DNA of 64,000 bases, from contig NZ_JAHFZZ010000032.1 of the NCBI RefSeq assembly GCF_018603905.1, positions 1-64,000 on the forward strand, in the 5' to 3' direction. This DNA is from Nonomuraea sp. NEAU-A123 (GTDB lineage Bacteria > Actinomycetota > Actinomycetes > Streptosporangiales > Streptosporangiaceae). Within the stretch, counting starts at the first letter, position 1; every line of letters begins with the position of its first letter. The notes below the pieces were generated by a model that ran no database searches, was not told the DNA's origin, and worked only from the letters and a program-made list of their open reading frames with translations. Shown piece by piece: positions 32,627-41,120 of the stretch. A program made the translations under genes and the position numbers.

Positions 32627-34285
32627 TCAGGGAGACGCGCAGGTGTAGCCGGACGGCGTCGCGGTGTCGCCTGCCGGGCGGCTGACCTGGAAGCCGAAGG
32701 TGGTGCTGGCGGCCGGGGCGAGGTTGCCGTTGTAGCCCAGGCTCTTCGCGGTGATGCTCTGGCCGCTGCTGGTCAGCGTGGCGTTCCAGGACCCGCTCAG
32801 CGTGTGTCCGGCGGGCAGGGTGAAGGTGACCGTCCAGCCGTTGATCGCCGAGGAGCCGGTGTTGGTGACCGTCACCGGCTGCACCACGTAGCCGCCGGCC
32901 CACTGGGTCTGCACGGTGCCGGTCGCCGTGCACGGCCCGCCGCCGCTCCCTCCGGAGGTGGTGGTGAAGGTGGCCAGGGCGGAGTTCCCGGACAGGTTGC
33001 CCGCGCCGTCGCGCGCTCGTACGTACACCTGGTACTGGGTGGCGGCGCTCAGCCCGGTCAGCGTGATGGAGGCGGTGGTGCTCTGCCCGAGCTGCGGATC
33101 GGTGGTGCCCTGCTCGCGGTAGACGTTGTAGCCGGCCAGGCCGCTGCCGCCGGAGTCGGTGGACGCCGTCCAGGTCAGGGTGACGGAGTTCGCGGTGACG
33201 TTCGACGCGGCCGGGGTGCCGGGCGTGGTCGGCGGCGTGGTGTCGGTGCTGGTGCCGCCCGCCAGCGCGTCGTGTACGGCGGTGTACGCGGGCTTCTGCT
33301 GGTAGGAGGCGTCATAGATCAGCGCGGCGCCCTGGCCGGAGAAGGTGTCGGGCACCCAGGAGTACTTGTCGGTGAAGCCCCAGATCGTGATCCCGGCGCA
33401 CGCGGTGACCGCGAGGCAGGCGTTGACCACGTCGCGGTAGTAGGTGGCCTGCGTGGCGTCCTTGGTGGCGTCGCGGGGCATGATCATCCGGACGTCCAGC
33501 TCGGTGACCCTGACCTGGACGCCGAGGTCGGCGAAGCGCTGCATGTTCTGCTGGACCTGGCTCGGGAAGCCGTACTGGATCGCGAGGTGGCCCTGGAAGC
33601 CCACGCAGTCGACCGGCACGCCCTGCTGGCGCAGCGACGACACCAGGTTGTACATCGCGGTGCTCTTGGCGTTGATCCCCTCGACGTTGTAGTCGTTGAT
33701 GCACAGCCGGGCGTTGGAGTCGGCGGCGCGGGCCGCGCGGAAGGCGTCGGCGATGTAGCTCTGGCCGAGCGTGTTGTACCAGAACGAGGTACGCATGTTG
33801 CCGTTGTCGTCGAAGACCTCGTTCACCACGTCCCAGGAGGTCACGGTCGCGTTGTTCGCGTAGTGGCCGACGACCTGGCTGATGTGGTTCTGCATGGCCG
33901 AGCGCATCGCGGTCGCGCCGAGGCTCTGCACCCAGCCGGGCGTCTGGCTGTGCCAGACGAGCGTGTGCCCGTGGACCTGCTGGTTGTTCTGGGTGGCGAA
34001 GGTGACGATCTGGTCGGCTCCGGAGAAGTTGAACTGGCCCTGGCTCGGCTCCGTCGAGTCCCACTTCATCGCGTTCTCCGCGGTGACCTGGCTGAACTCG
34101 GTGGCCGCGATGGTGCGGTACTGGCTCTCGTTCGCCAGCGGGGTGGTGGCCAGCGCGGCGCCGATGAACTTGCCGCGGCTGGCGGCGTGCACGCGCAGCG
34201 GCGCCGACGCGTCCGCCGGAGTGGTCGGCAGCAGGAACACGGCGAGCAGCGCCGCCACCGCGGTGAGAGATCTGAAGAGAAACAC
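32627..34285 (-). CDS. Secreted GH10 endo-xylanase with Fn3 and CBM2
   Basis: A 552-residue multidomain enzyme: signal peptide about 1-27, then a GH10 barrel at about 35-345 with acid/base Glu156 (WDVVNEVFDD) and nucleophile Glu262 (VRVTELDVRM). A Pro/Thr linker, an Fn3 domain at about 353-440 and a CBM2 from about 447 to the end follow (GGYVVQPVTVTNTG, INGWTVTFTLP). It cuts xylan backbones outside the cell, feeding the importer and arabinofuranosidase next door. The start is GTG at 34285 with GGAGG ten bases upstream. The control region carries several GAAAGTTTC palindromes. Confidence 0.95.
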   Translation of the reverse strand: MFLFRSLTAVAALLAVFLLPTTPADASAPLRVHAASRGKFIGAALATTPLANESQYRTIAATEFSQVTAENAMKWDSTEPSQGQFNFSGADQIVTFATQNNQQVHGHTLVWHSQTPGWVQSLGATAMRSAMQNHISQVVGHYANNATVTSWDVVNEVFDDNGNMRTSFWYNTLGQSYIADAFRAARAADSNARLCINDYNVEGINAKSTAMYNLVSSLRQQGVPVDCVGFQGHLAIQYGFPSQVQQNMQRFADLGVQVRVTELDVRMIMPRDATKDATQATYYRDVVNACLAVTACAGITIWGFTDKYSWVPDTFSGQGAALIYDASYQQKPAYTAVHDALAGGTSTDTTPPTTPGTPAASNVTANSVTLTWTASTDSGGSGLAGYNVYREQGTTDPQLGQSTTASITLTGLSAATQYQVYVRARDGAGNLSGNSALATFTTTSGGSGGGPCTATGTVQTQWAGGYVVQPVTVTNTGSSAINGWTVTFTLPAGHTLSGSWNATLTSSGQSITAKSLGYNGNLAPAASTTFGFQVSRPAGDTATPSGYTCASP

Positions 34286-34305
34286 AGGCGCCCAACCTCC
34301 GATCC

Positions 34306-34426
34306 CGAAAGTTTCGATCCCTCGGGACGTTATTGAGCAGCAGCTTTAGGGTCAATACCCGCTCGAGCTCGGGGCCGTTTCAGCAGCTTGACCGCTGAAA
34401 GTATCGGTATATCTATGAAAGTTTCA
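34306..34426. promoter_or_regulatory. Three GAAAGTTTC-type palindromes upstream of the xylanase
   Basis: CGAAAGTTTCG at 34306-34316 and TGAAAGTTTCA at 34416-34426 are perfect 11-base palindromes; TGAAAGTATCG at 34396-34406 is an imperfect third. Palindromes of GAAA-N-TTTC form are reported upstream of Streptomyces xylanase genes and bound by LacI-family xylan regulators (from memory). They lie between the xylanase start and the divergent seven-gene operon and differ from the TAACA-type sites nearby. Confidence 0.65.
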
Positions 34427-34463
34427 GCCGCAGGGCTGGATTCTGCTTTGTGGTGAGATGTTC

Positions 34464-34585
34464 CATTATTCGGAATACCATAAAACAGGCGAAAAGCCAC
34501 TCTCGGCCCCTCTGGCCACTTGACATCCCCTTGCCGGCAATGATCTGCTATCGCTGATTCGGAATGACGTTCTGCAATACGGAAT
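34464..34585 (+). promoter_or_regulatory. Candidate promoter and CGGAAT repeats before the seven-gene operon
   Basis: The element (T/A)CGGAAT occurs three times (about 34470-34476, 34559-34565 and 34579-34585), the first within TTCC-N7-GGAA symmetry. A good -35 hexamer, TTGACA, is at 34520-34525, with a possible TGCTAT -10 about 20 bases further, a loose spacing. The rest of the roughly 350-base gap between the xylanase and the dehydrogenase start has no gene. Confidence 0.4.
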
Positions 34586-34640
34586 GCGATCAAGACAGGA
34601 GCTCTATGAACCGCCAGCATTCGACCATCGGTGGGCTCGC

Positions 34641-35600
34641 GTGAAGGCCCTGGTGTTCACCGGTCCGGGCGTGGTGGAGCTGCGTGAGGCGCCCGAGCCC
34701 GAGGTCGGCGCCGGCGAGGTGCTCGTCCACGTAGCCGCCTCCGGCATCTGCGGCAGCGAGCTGCACGGGGTCAAGAGACCCGGCTTCCGGACACCGCCGC
34801 TGATCATGGGGCACGAGTTCACCGGCCACACGGACGACGGGCAACCCGTCGTCATCAACCCGATCCTGTCCTGCGGCGCCTGCGACCTGTGCGCCCAGGG
34901 ACAGCCCAACATCTGCCGGAACCGGCAGATCATCGGCATCCACCGACCCGGCGGCTACGCCGAACGCGTCGCCGTCCCCACCGCCTCGGTCATCCCGCTG
35001 CCCGGCGGCATCGACCCCACCGCCGCCGCCATCATCGAACCGCTGGCCAACGCGGTGCACGCCTGGCGCCTGGCCGGCCATCCCGCCGGAGCCCGCGTCG
35101 CCATCATCGGCGCCGGCACCATCGGGCTCACCTGCCTGCACACCGCCCACACCGGCAAGGCCGCGTCCATCCACGTCGCCGACCGCTCACCCGAGCGGCT
35201 GGCCGCCGCCGCCCGGCTCGGCGCCACCACCACCGGCCCCGAGCTGACCGGCGAGTACGACGTCATCTTCGACGCCGTCGGCGCGCCGGCCACCCGGGAG
35301 CAGTCCGTGGCCCACCTACGCCCCGGCGGGGTGACGGTGTGGCTGGGCCTGGCCGACCCCGCCGCCGCCTTCGACGCCGCCGACCTCGTACGCACCGAGA
35401 AGCGCGTCCTCGGCTCCTTCGCCTACACGGGCACCGACTTCGCCGCCGCCATCGACCTGGTCAGCGGATGGGACCTGACCTGGGTCGCGTCCTACCCCCT
35501 CGACGAAGGCGCCGACATCTTCACCCAGCTCATGCACGGCCAAGCCCTCCCCATCAAGGCCCTGCTCACTCCCCTAAAGCTCACCCCGGAATCGAGGTAG
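34641..35600 (+). CDS. Zinc-type medium-chain dehydrogenase
   Basis: A 319-residue MDR enzyme: catalytic zinc region GICGSELHG and GHEFTG, structural zinc Cys cluster CGACDLCAQGQPNIC, and Rossmann motif GAGTIG. It is typical of NAD-dependent polyol or sugar dehydrogenases. Being first in an operon with a GH4 enzyme, it may oxidise the released sugar or regenerate a keto sugar. GTG at 34641 follows a weak GGTGGG; an upstream in-frame ATG at 34584 is less consistent with the family N-terminus. Confidence 0.85.
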   Translation: MKALVFTGPGVVELREAPEPEVGAGEVLVHVAASGICGSELHGVKRPGFRTPPLIMGHEFTGHTDDGQPVVINPILSCGACDLCAQGQPNICRNRQIIGIHRPGGYAERVAVPTASVIPLPGGIDPTAAAIIEPLANAVHAWRLAGHPAGARVAIIGAGTIGLTCLHTAHTGKAASIHVADRSPERLAAAARLGATTTGPELTGEYDVIFDAVGAPATREQSVAHLRPGGVTVWLGLADPAAAFDAADLVRTEKRVLGSFAYTGTDFAAAIDLVSGWDLTWVASYPLDEGADIFTQLMHGQALPIKALLTPLKLTPESR

Positions 35601-35606
35601 AAACCC

Positions 35607-36899
35607 ATGGCCCGCATCGTCCTGGTAGGCGCCGGCAGCATCACGTTCGCCAAGAACCTGCTGTCCGACCTCCTCACCTTCCCCGAGCTGTCCGCCTCCA
35701 CGATCGTGCTGCACGACATCGACGAGGCCCGGCTGTCCACCGCCGAGGCCATGGCCACCTGGATGGTCGGTGAGCTGGGTGTCGGCGCGAGGATCGAGGC
35801 GCACGCCGACCGCCGGGCCGCGCTCGACGGCGCCGACTACGTGATCAACGAGATCGCCGTCGGCGGCCTGGCCGCCGTCGAGCGTGACTTCGCGATCCCC
35901 GCCCGGTACGGCGTCCGCCAGACCATCGCCGACACCCTCGGCATCGGCGGCATCTTCCGTGCCCTGCGCACGATCCCGGTGATGGTCGGCATCGGCAACG
36001 ACCTGGCCGAGCTGGCACCGGACGCCACCCTGTTCAACTACACCAACCCGATGTCGATGATCCCGTGGGCGGTCTACGCGGGCACGCCGTTCCGCAACGT
36101 GGTGGGCGTCTGCCACGCGGCGCGCGACACCCAGCGGACGCTGGCGGGCATGGTCGGGGTGCCGGAGGAGGAGATCTCGTTCCTCACGGCGGGGGTGAAC
36201 CATCAGGCGTTCGTGCTGCGCTTCGAGCACGGCGGGGAGAACCTGTACCCGCGGCTCGACGCGCTGATCGAAAAGGATCCCGAGCTGGCCCGCCGCGTCC
36301 GCGTGGAGGTATACCGAAATTTCGGCTACTTCCCGACTGAGTCGAGCGAGCATGGATCCGAGTACCTGCCCTGGTTCCTGCCCCACGAGGAAGAGGTCGA
36401 GCGCTATCGCATCCCGGTCGGCGTCTACCTGGAGTGGCTGGCGGAGGGCTTCGACGAGTACGAGTCGTACAAGCGCTCGCTGGCGGCCGGGACCGGCGTC
36501 CCGATCGAGCGCGGCGAGGAGCTGGCGTCGCTGGCCATCCACTCCATGGAGACCGGCACCGGCCGGATGATCCACGGCAACGTACGCAACGGCGGCCTGA
36601 TCTCCAACCTGCCGCAGGACGCCTGCGTGGAGGTGCCCTGCTACGTCGACCGCGCCGGCGTGCAGCCGATGCGGATCGGCGAGCTGCCCGCCCAGGTCGC
36701 CGCGCTCAACCGGACGATGCTGAACGTCAGCGAGCTGACCGTGAAGGCGGCGCTGGAAGGCCGGCGCGACCACGTCTACCAGGCCGCGCTGCTCGACCCG
36801 AACACCGCCGCCACGCTGCCGGTCCGCCAGGTCCGCGAGCTGGTGGACGAGCTGATCGCGGCGCACGGCGACCTGCTGCCCGCGGGCATCCGCAACTGA
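35607..36899 (+). CDS. GH4 family NAD- and Mn-dependent glycosidase (alpha-galactosidase-like)
   Basis: A 430-residue GH4 enzyme. The Rossmann motif GAGSITFAKNLLSDLL, NYTNPMSM, metal Cys/His in GVCHAARDT and GVNHQAF follow the MelA/LplD layout. GH4 enzymes use NAD to oxidise C3 and eliminate the aglycone; the MelA branch acts on alpha-galactosides or alpha-galacturonides. The neighbours (importer and a spherulin-4/GH135 secreted protein) fit degradation of an alpha-linked galactose-containing polymer. GAGGTAG precedes the ATG. Confidence 0.9.
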   Translation: MARIVLVGAGSITFAKNLLSDLLTFPELSASTIVLHDIDEARLSTAEAMATWMVGELGVGARIEAHADRRAALDGADYVINEIAVGGLAAVERDFAIPARYGVRQTIADTLGIGGIFRALRTIPVMVGIGNDLAELAPDATLFNYTNPMSMIPWAVYAGTPFRNVVGVCHAARDTQRTLAGMVGVPEEEISFLTAGVNHQAFVLRFEHGGENLYPRLDALIEKDPELARRVRVEVYRNFGYFPTESSEHGSEYLPWFLPHEEEVERYRIPVGVYLEWLAEGFDEYESYKRSLAAGTGVPIERGEELASLAIHSMETGTGRMIHGNVRNGGLISNLPQDACVEVPCYVDRAGVQPMRIGELPAQVAALNRTMLNVSELTVKAALEGRRDHVYQAALLDPNTAATLPVRQVRELVDELIAAHGDLLPAGIRN

Positions 36900-36913
36900 T
36901 CGAGGAGTAGCCC

Positions 36914-37966
36914 ATGTGCCCAGCCGACCCGCCGTTGTCCCGATACCGGCCGGTGTCCCAACTCCGGGTCGCGGTCCACCAGGTCGACCGCGCCGCCGTG
37001 CCCGTCGTGGACGCCCACATCCACCTGGGCCGGTGGCTCAGCGACGACGGCGGCTGGATGGTCAAGGACGTCCCGGCGCTGATCGACCTGATGGACGAGC
37101 TCAACCTGCGCGGCATGGTCAACCTCGACGGCCGCTGGGGCGCCGAGCTGGCCGAGAACATCGAGCGCTACGACGCGGCCCACCCCGGCAGGTTCGCCAC
37201 CTTCTGCCACGTCGACTGGGCGCAGACCACCCAACCGGGCTTCGGCGAGCGGCTGGCCGCGCAGTTACGCCGCTCGGTGGCCGAGGGCGCGGCCGGGCTG
37301 AAGGTCTGGAAGGACGTCGGCCTGCGGGTCCGCGACGACCGCGGCGAGCTGGTGATGCTCGACGACCCGCGGCTGGACCCGCTGTGGGCGGCCGTCGGCG
37401 AGGCGGGCATCCCCATCGCGCTGCACACCGCCGACCCGGTGGCCTTCTTCGAGCCCGCCGACGAACGCAACGAGCGGCTCGAACTACTGGCCGCCCGCCC
37501 GGACTGGAACTTCTCCGGGCCGGAGTTCCCGCCGTTCGAGCGGCTGATGGACGCGATGGAGGCGATGATCGCCAAGCATCCGGCCACCACGGTCATCGGC
37601 GTGCACGCGGGCTGCTGGCCGGAGAACCTGGGCTTCGCGAGCCGGATGCTCGACACGTACCCGAACTTCCACATCGACATCGCCGCCCGCATCGCCGAGC
37701 TGGGCCGCCAGCCCAGGGCGACGCGGGCGCTGATGCTGCGCCACCCGGACCGGGTGCTGTTCGGCACCGACGAGATCCCGCCGGACCGGGAGGTCTACCG
37801 GACCCACTTCCGGTTCATGGAGACCGACGACGAGGCGTTCGCCCACTCCTCGGACGACCCGCCGCTGATGGGCCGCTGGACGATCTCCGGTCTCGACCTG
37901 CCGCGAGACGTGCTGGAGCAGGTCTACACCGGGAACGCGCTCCGGCTCGTACCGAGGCTGGCATGA
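36914..37966 (+). CDS. Amidohydrolase-family TIM-barrel protein
   Basis: A 350-residue Amidohydrolase_2-type protein. It has the N-terminal metal motif DAHIHLG at about 33-39, a mid-barrel His (LHTADP), a second His in GVHAGCWPE and a C-terminal Asp in FGTDEIPP. Such enzymes hydrolyse lactones, esters or amides or decarboxylate; here it could open a sugar lactone or remove an acyl or acetyl group from the imported sugar (inference). GAGGAG precedes the ATG and it overlaps the next gene by ATGA. Confidence 0.8.
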   Translation: MCPADPPLSRYRPVSQLRVAVHQVDRAAVPVVDAHIHLGRWLSDDGGWMVKDVPALIDLMDELNLRGMVNLDGRWGAELAENIERYDAAHPGRFATFCHVDWAQTTQPGFGERLAAQLRRSVAEGAAGLKVWKDVGLRVRDDRGELVMLDDPRLDPLWAAVGEAGIPIALHTADPVAFFEPADERNERLELLAARPDWNFSGPEFPPFERLMDAMEAMIAKHPATTVIGVHAGCWPENLGFASRMLDTYPNFHIDIAARIAELGRQPRATRALMLRHPDRVLFGTDEIPPDREVYRTHFRFMETDDEAFAHSSDDPPLMGRWTISGLDLPRDVLEQVYTGNALRLVPRLA

Positions 37967-38886
37967 GCGCCGTCACGCAGGCCAAGCCGCTGTTCAAGAC
38001 CGTGCGCAGGCACAACGCCGAAGGCGGGCAGGGCTGGGCGGCCCTGCTGTTCCTGGCCCCGACGCTGCTCGGCTTCGCCGCGTTCTACATCTACCCCAGC
38101 GTGCGGGGCGTGTGGCTGTCGTTCACCGACTGGAACCTGCTGTCGGAGCCCGAGTTCGTCGGCCTGGGCAACTACGCCGAGCTGGCCGGTGACCCGCTGT
38201 TCTGGCGGTCGCTGCTGCTCACCGGCTACAACACGGTCCTGAACCTGGCCGGTCAGCTCTCGCTGGCGCTGCTGGTGGCCGCGCTCATGCACCGGCTGAC
38301 CAAGTCGGTGGTGCTCAGGGCGACGCTGCTGCTGCCCTGGCTGGTGCCGAACGTGGCCACCGCCCTGCTCTGGCTGTGGCTGCTCGACGCCAACCTCGGC
38401 TTCGTCAACCAGTTGCTCGACGCAATGGGCCTGCCCACCCACGGCTTCTTCAACTCGCCGGGCGAGGCCATGCCGAGCATCGCCGCGGTGACCACGTGGG
38501 CCTCCGTCGGCTACGTGGCGCTGCTGCTGTACGCGGGCATGCTGCAGATCCCCGAGCAGGTGTACGAGGCCGCGGCGATGGACGGCGCCGGAGAGGTCCG
38601 GACCTTCTTCCGCATCACGCTCCCCCTGCTCCGCCCGGTGCTGGCCCTGGTGCTGGTGGTCTCGGTGATCGGCTGCTTCCAGATCTTCGACACCATCGCG
38701 GTCACCACCAAGGGCGGCCCGATCAACGCCACCAAGGTCATCTACTACTACATCTACCAGGAGGCGTTCACCCACTTCCGCATGGGCTACGCGGCGGCGA
38801 TGGCGCTCACCCTGGTGCTGATCATGGGCGCGCTCACCTATCTCCAGATGCGCCTGATGCGCGCGTCGAACTCGGACCTCGGTTAG
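37963..38886 (+). CDS. Carbohydrate ABC permease (MalF type)
   Basis: A 307-residue, six-helix permease with EAA loop YEAAAMDGAGEVRTFFRITLPLLRP. Translation is coupled to the amidohydrolase gene by ATGA. It forms the import channel with the following MalG-type permease; no dedicated ATPase is encoded in the operon. Confidence 0.92.
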   Translation: MSAVTQAKPLFKTVRRHNAEGGQGWAALLFLAPTLLGFAAFYIYPSVRGVWLSFTDWNLLSEPEFVGLGNYAELAGDPLFWRSLLLTGYNTVLNLAGQLSLALLVAALMHRLTKSVVLRATLLLPWLVPNVATALLWLWLLDANLGFVNQLLDAMGLPTHGFFNSPGEAMPSIAAVTTWASVGYVALLLYAGMLQIPEQVYEAAAMDGAGEVRTFFRITLPLLRPVLALVLVVSVIGCFQIFDTIAVTTKGGPINATKVIYYYIYQEAFTHFRMGYAAAMALTLVLIMGALTYLQMRLMRASNSDLG

Positions 38887-38896
38887 GAGCCCAGCC

Positions 38897-39766
38897 ATGC
38901 GCGCAGGCAGGATCGCGGCGTGGACGGTGATGGGGCTCGCCGTCCTGGTGACCGTCTTCCCGTTCTACTGGATGGTGCGTACCGCCCTCACCGATGCCAG
39001 CCACCTGTTCTCCGACAACTTCTCGCTCATCCCCGAGCACTTCACCTGGGCGAACTTCAAGCGGGTGCTCGGCCTGTCCACGATCACCGAAGCACAGGCG
39101 GCGGGCGGCTCGGGGGCGTCCCTGGACTTCGTGCTGTACCTGCGTAACTCGATCGTCTACACGGCGGTCGTGGTGGTGGTGCAGACGCTGTCGTGCGCGA
39201 TGGCCGGGTACGCGCTGGCCCGGCTGCGCTTCCGCGGCCGGGAGATGGTGTTCGCGGTGTTCGTCTCGGCGCTGATGATCCCGCCGATCTTCACGCTGCT
39301 GCCGAACTTCGCCCTGGTCCGCAACCTCGGCCTGCTCAACACCTTCGCCGGGCTCGTCGCCCCGATCCTGCTCATGACGCCCTTCACCGTCTTCTTCCTG
39401 CGGCAGTTCTTCCTCTCCCTGCCGCGCGAGGTCGAGGAGGCGGCCGTCATCGACGGAGCCGGGCTGTGGAGCGTCTTCTGGCGCGTCGCGCTGCCCATGT
39501 CCAAGGGACCGCTCATCACCATCGCCCTGATCAACGGTGTCTGGACCTGGAAGGACTACCTCTGGCCGCTCCTGGTGGGCCAGGAGGAGGACAGCCGGGT
39601 GCTCACGGTCGCGCTGGGCGTGTTCCTGCAGCAGTCGCCGAACGCCCGCCCCGACTGGACGGGCCTGATGGCCGGCTCGACCCTGTCCGTCATCCCCGTA
39701 CTGCTGCTCCTGCTGGTCTTCGGCAAGCGGCTGGCCAACTCGCTCCAGTTCACCGGCATCAAGTAA
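38897..39766 (+). CDS. Carbohydrate ABC permease (MalG type)
   Basis: A 289-residue permease with six helices and EAA loop EEAAVIDGAGLWSVFWRVALPMSKG. It starts 11 bases after its partner, with TAGGAG as ribosome-binding site, and precedes the binding protein. It probably imports oligosaccharides released by the secreted GH135-like protein. Confidence 0.92.
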   Translation: MRAGRIAAWTVMGLAVLVTVFPFYWMVRTALTDASHLFSDNFSLIPEHFTWANFKRVLGLSTITEAQAAGGSGASLDFVLYLRNSIVYTAVVVVVQTLSCAMAGYALARLRFRGREMVFAVFVSALMIPPIFTLLPNFALVRNLGLLNTFAGLVAPILLMTPFTVFFLRQFFLSLPREVEEAAVIDGAGLWSVFWRVALPMSKGPLITIALINGVWTWKDYLWPLLVGQEEDSRVLTVALGVFLQQSPNARPDWTGLMAGSTLSVIPVLLLLLVFGKRLANSLQFTGIK

Positions 39767-39778
39767 GGACACACCCCC

Positions 39779-41107
39779 ATGTCCAGATATTTCGTGACAG
39801 CAGCCGTCGGACTCCTCGCCCTCACCGCGGCCTGCGGCGGCGGCGACACCAAGGCCGGACCCATCACGCTCAACTACGTGATGTGGGCCGACAACCAGGT
39901 GCCCGCCTACAAGCAGTGCGCCGACGCCTTCACCAAGAAGAATCCCACCATCTCCATCAAGATGAGCTCCGTCGCCTGGGAGCAGTACTGGCAGAACCTC
40001 ACCACCCAGGTCGTCTCCGGCACCGCGCCCGACGTCTTCCGCGACTCGGTCGCCTACTATCCGCAGTTCGCCAAGAACAACCAGCTCCTCGACATCAGCG
40101 AGCTGGCCACCCGCGACAAGGTCGACCTCGGCCAGTACCAGAAGGGCCTCGTCGACATCTGGGTACGCGACGGCAAGCGGTACGGCCTGCCGCTGGACTG
40201 GGACACCATCGGCGTCTTCTACAACAAGGACCAGGTCAAGAAGGCCGGGCTCGACCCGGCCGGCTTCGCGAACTGGACCTGGAACCCACAGGACGGCGGC
40301 ACCTTCGAAAAGGCCATCGCCGCCCTCACCGTCGACGACAAGGGCCGTAAGGGCACCGACCCGGGCTTCGACAAGGAGCACGTGGCGGTGTACGGCTTCG
40401 CCCCCGACTACAGCGCCCCCGCTCTGGGCCAGACCTCGTGGGCCGGGTTCGCGGTGAGCAACGGGTTCAAGTACCTGGACAAGAACCCGTTCGGCAGCAA
40501 GTACTTCTACGACGACCCGAAGCTGGCCGAGACCGTCTCCTGGTTCGCCGGGCTGAGCAAGAAGGGGTACGCCCCTCCGTACGACAAGCAGTCGGCGCTG
40601 GGCGGCGACGCGCTGCTGCAGTCGGGCAAGGCCGCGATGGTCGTCTCCGGATCGTGGATGGCCAAGGCGTACCTCGACAGCAAGACGCTTCCCCTGGCCG
40701 CGGCGCCCCTGCCGGCGGGCCCGCAGGGCCGCAAGACGCCGATCAACGGCGTCTCCGACGCGATCTACGCCGGGACCAAGCACAAGGAGGAGGCGTGGCA
40801 GTGGGTCAAGTTCGTGGGCTCGGCCGAGTGCCAGGACCTGGTCGCCGCCACCACCGAGGTGCTGCCCGCCATCACCACCTCCTCCGACAAGGCGCTGGCC
40901 GCGCACGAGGCGGCCGGGCGTGACGTGACGGCGTTCGTGGACGAGGCCAAGGCGGCCGACGGCACGTTCCTGCTGCCCGTCACGGACAACGCTGACAAGA
41001 TCAACGAGCTCATGAACACCGCGATCTCCTCCGTCCTCCTCGGCACCACCGACGCCAAGTCCGCGCTGTCAACCGCGAACACCGGCGTCAACGCACTGTT
41101 CCAATAA
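39779..41107 (+). CDS. Sugar-binding lipoprotein of ABC importer
   Basis: A 442-residue family 1 solute-binding protein with short signal peptide and lipobox LTAAC (Cys19). Body motifs such as VMWADNQVPAYKQCADAF and LPLDWDTIGVFYNKD are typical of disaccharide or oligosaccharide binders. AAGGA precedes the ATG. Sixth gene of the operon; the ligand is unknown but probably a galactose- or hexosamine-containing oligosaccharide by context. Confidence 0.92.
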   Translation: MSRYFVTAAVGLLALTAACGGGDTKAGPITLNYVMWADNQVPAYKQCADAFTKKNPTISIKMSSVAWEQYWQNLTTQVVSGTAPDVFRDSVAYYPQFAKNNQLLDISELATRDKVDLGQYQKGLVDIWVRDGKRYGLPLDWDTIGVFYNKDQVKKAGLDPAGFANWTWNPQDGGTFEKAIAALTVDDKGRKGTDPGFDKEHVAVYGFAPDYSAPALGQTSWAGFAVSNGFKYLDKNPFGSKYFYDDPKLAETVSWFAGLSKKGYAPPYDKQSALGGDALLQSGKAAMVVSGSWMAKAYLDSKTLPLAAAPLPAGPQGRKTPINGVSDAIYAGTKHKEEAWQWVKFVGSAECQDLVAATTEVLPAITTSSDKALAAHEAAGRDVTAFVDEAKAADGTFLLPVTDNADKINELMNTAISSVLLGTTDAKSALSTANTGVNALFQ

Positions 41108-41120
41108 CCGGAAGGGATTC

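Noticed and set aside
32804..34336. 510-codon plus-strand frame over the xylanase
   Set aside because: Antisense of the GH10-Fn3-CBM2 gene, no recognisable domain.
34330..34620. 96-codon minus-strand frame in the xylanase upstream region
   Set aside because: It covers the operator palindromes, has no ribosome-binding site and no protein-like pattern.
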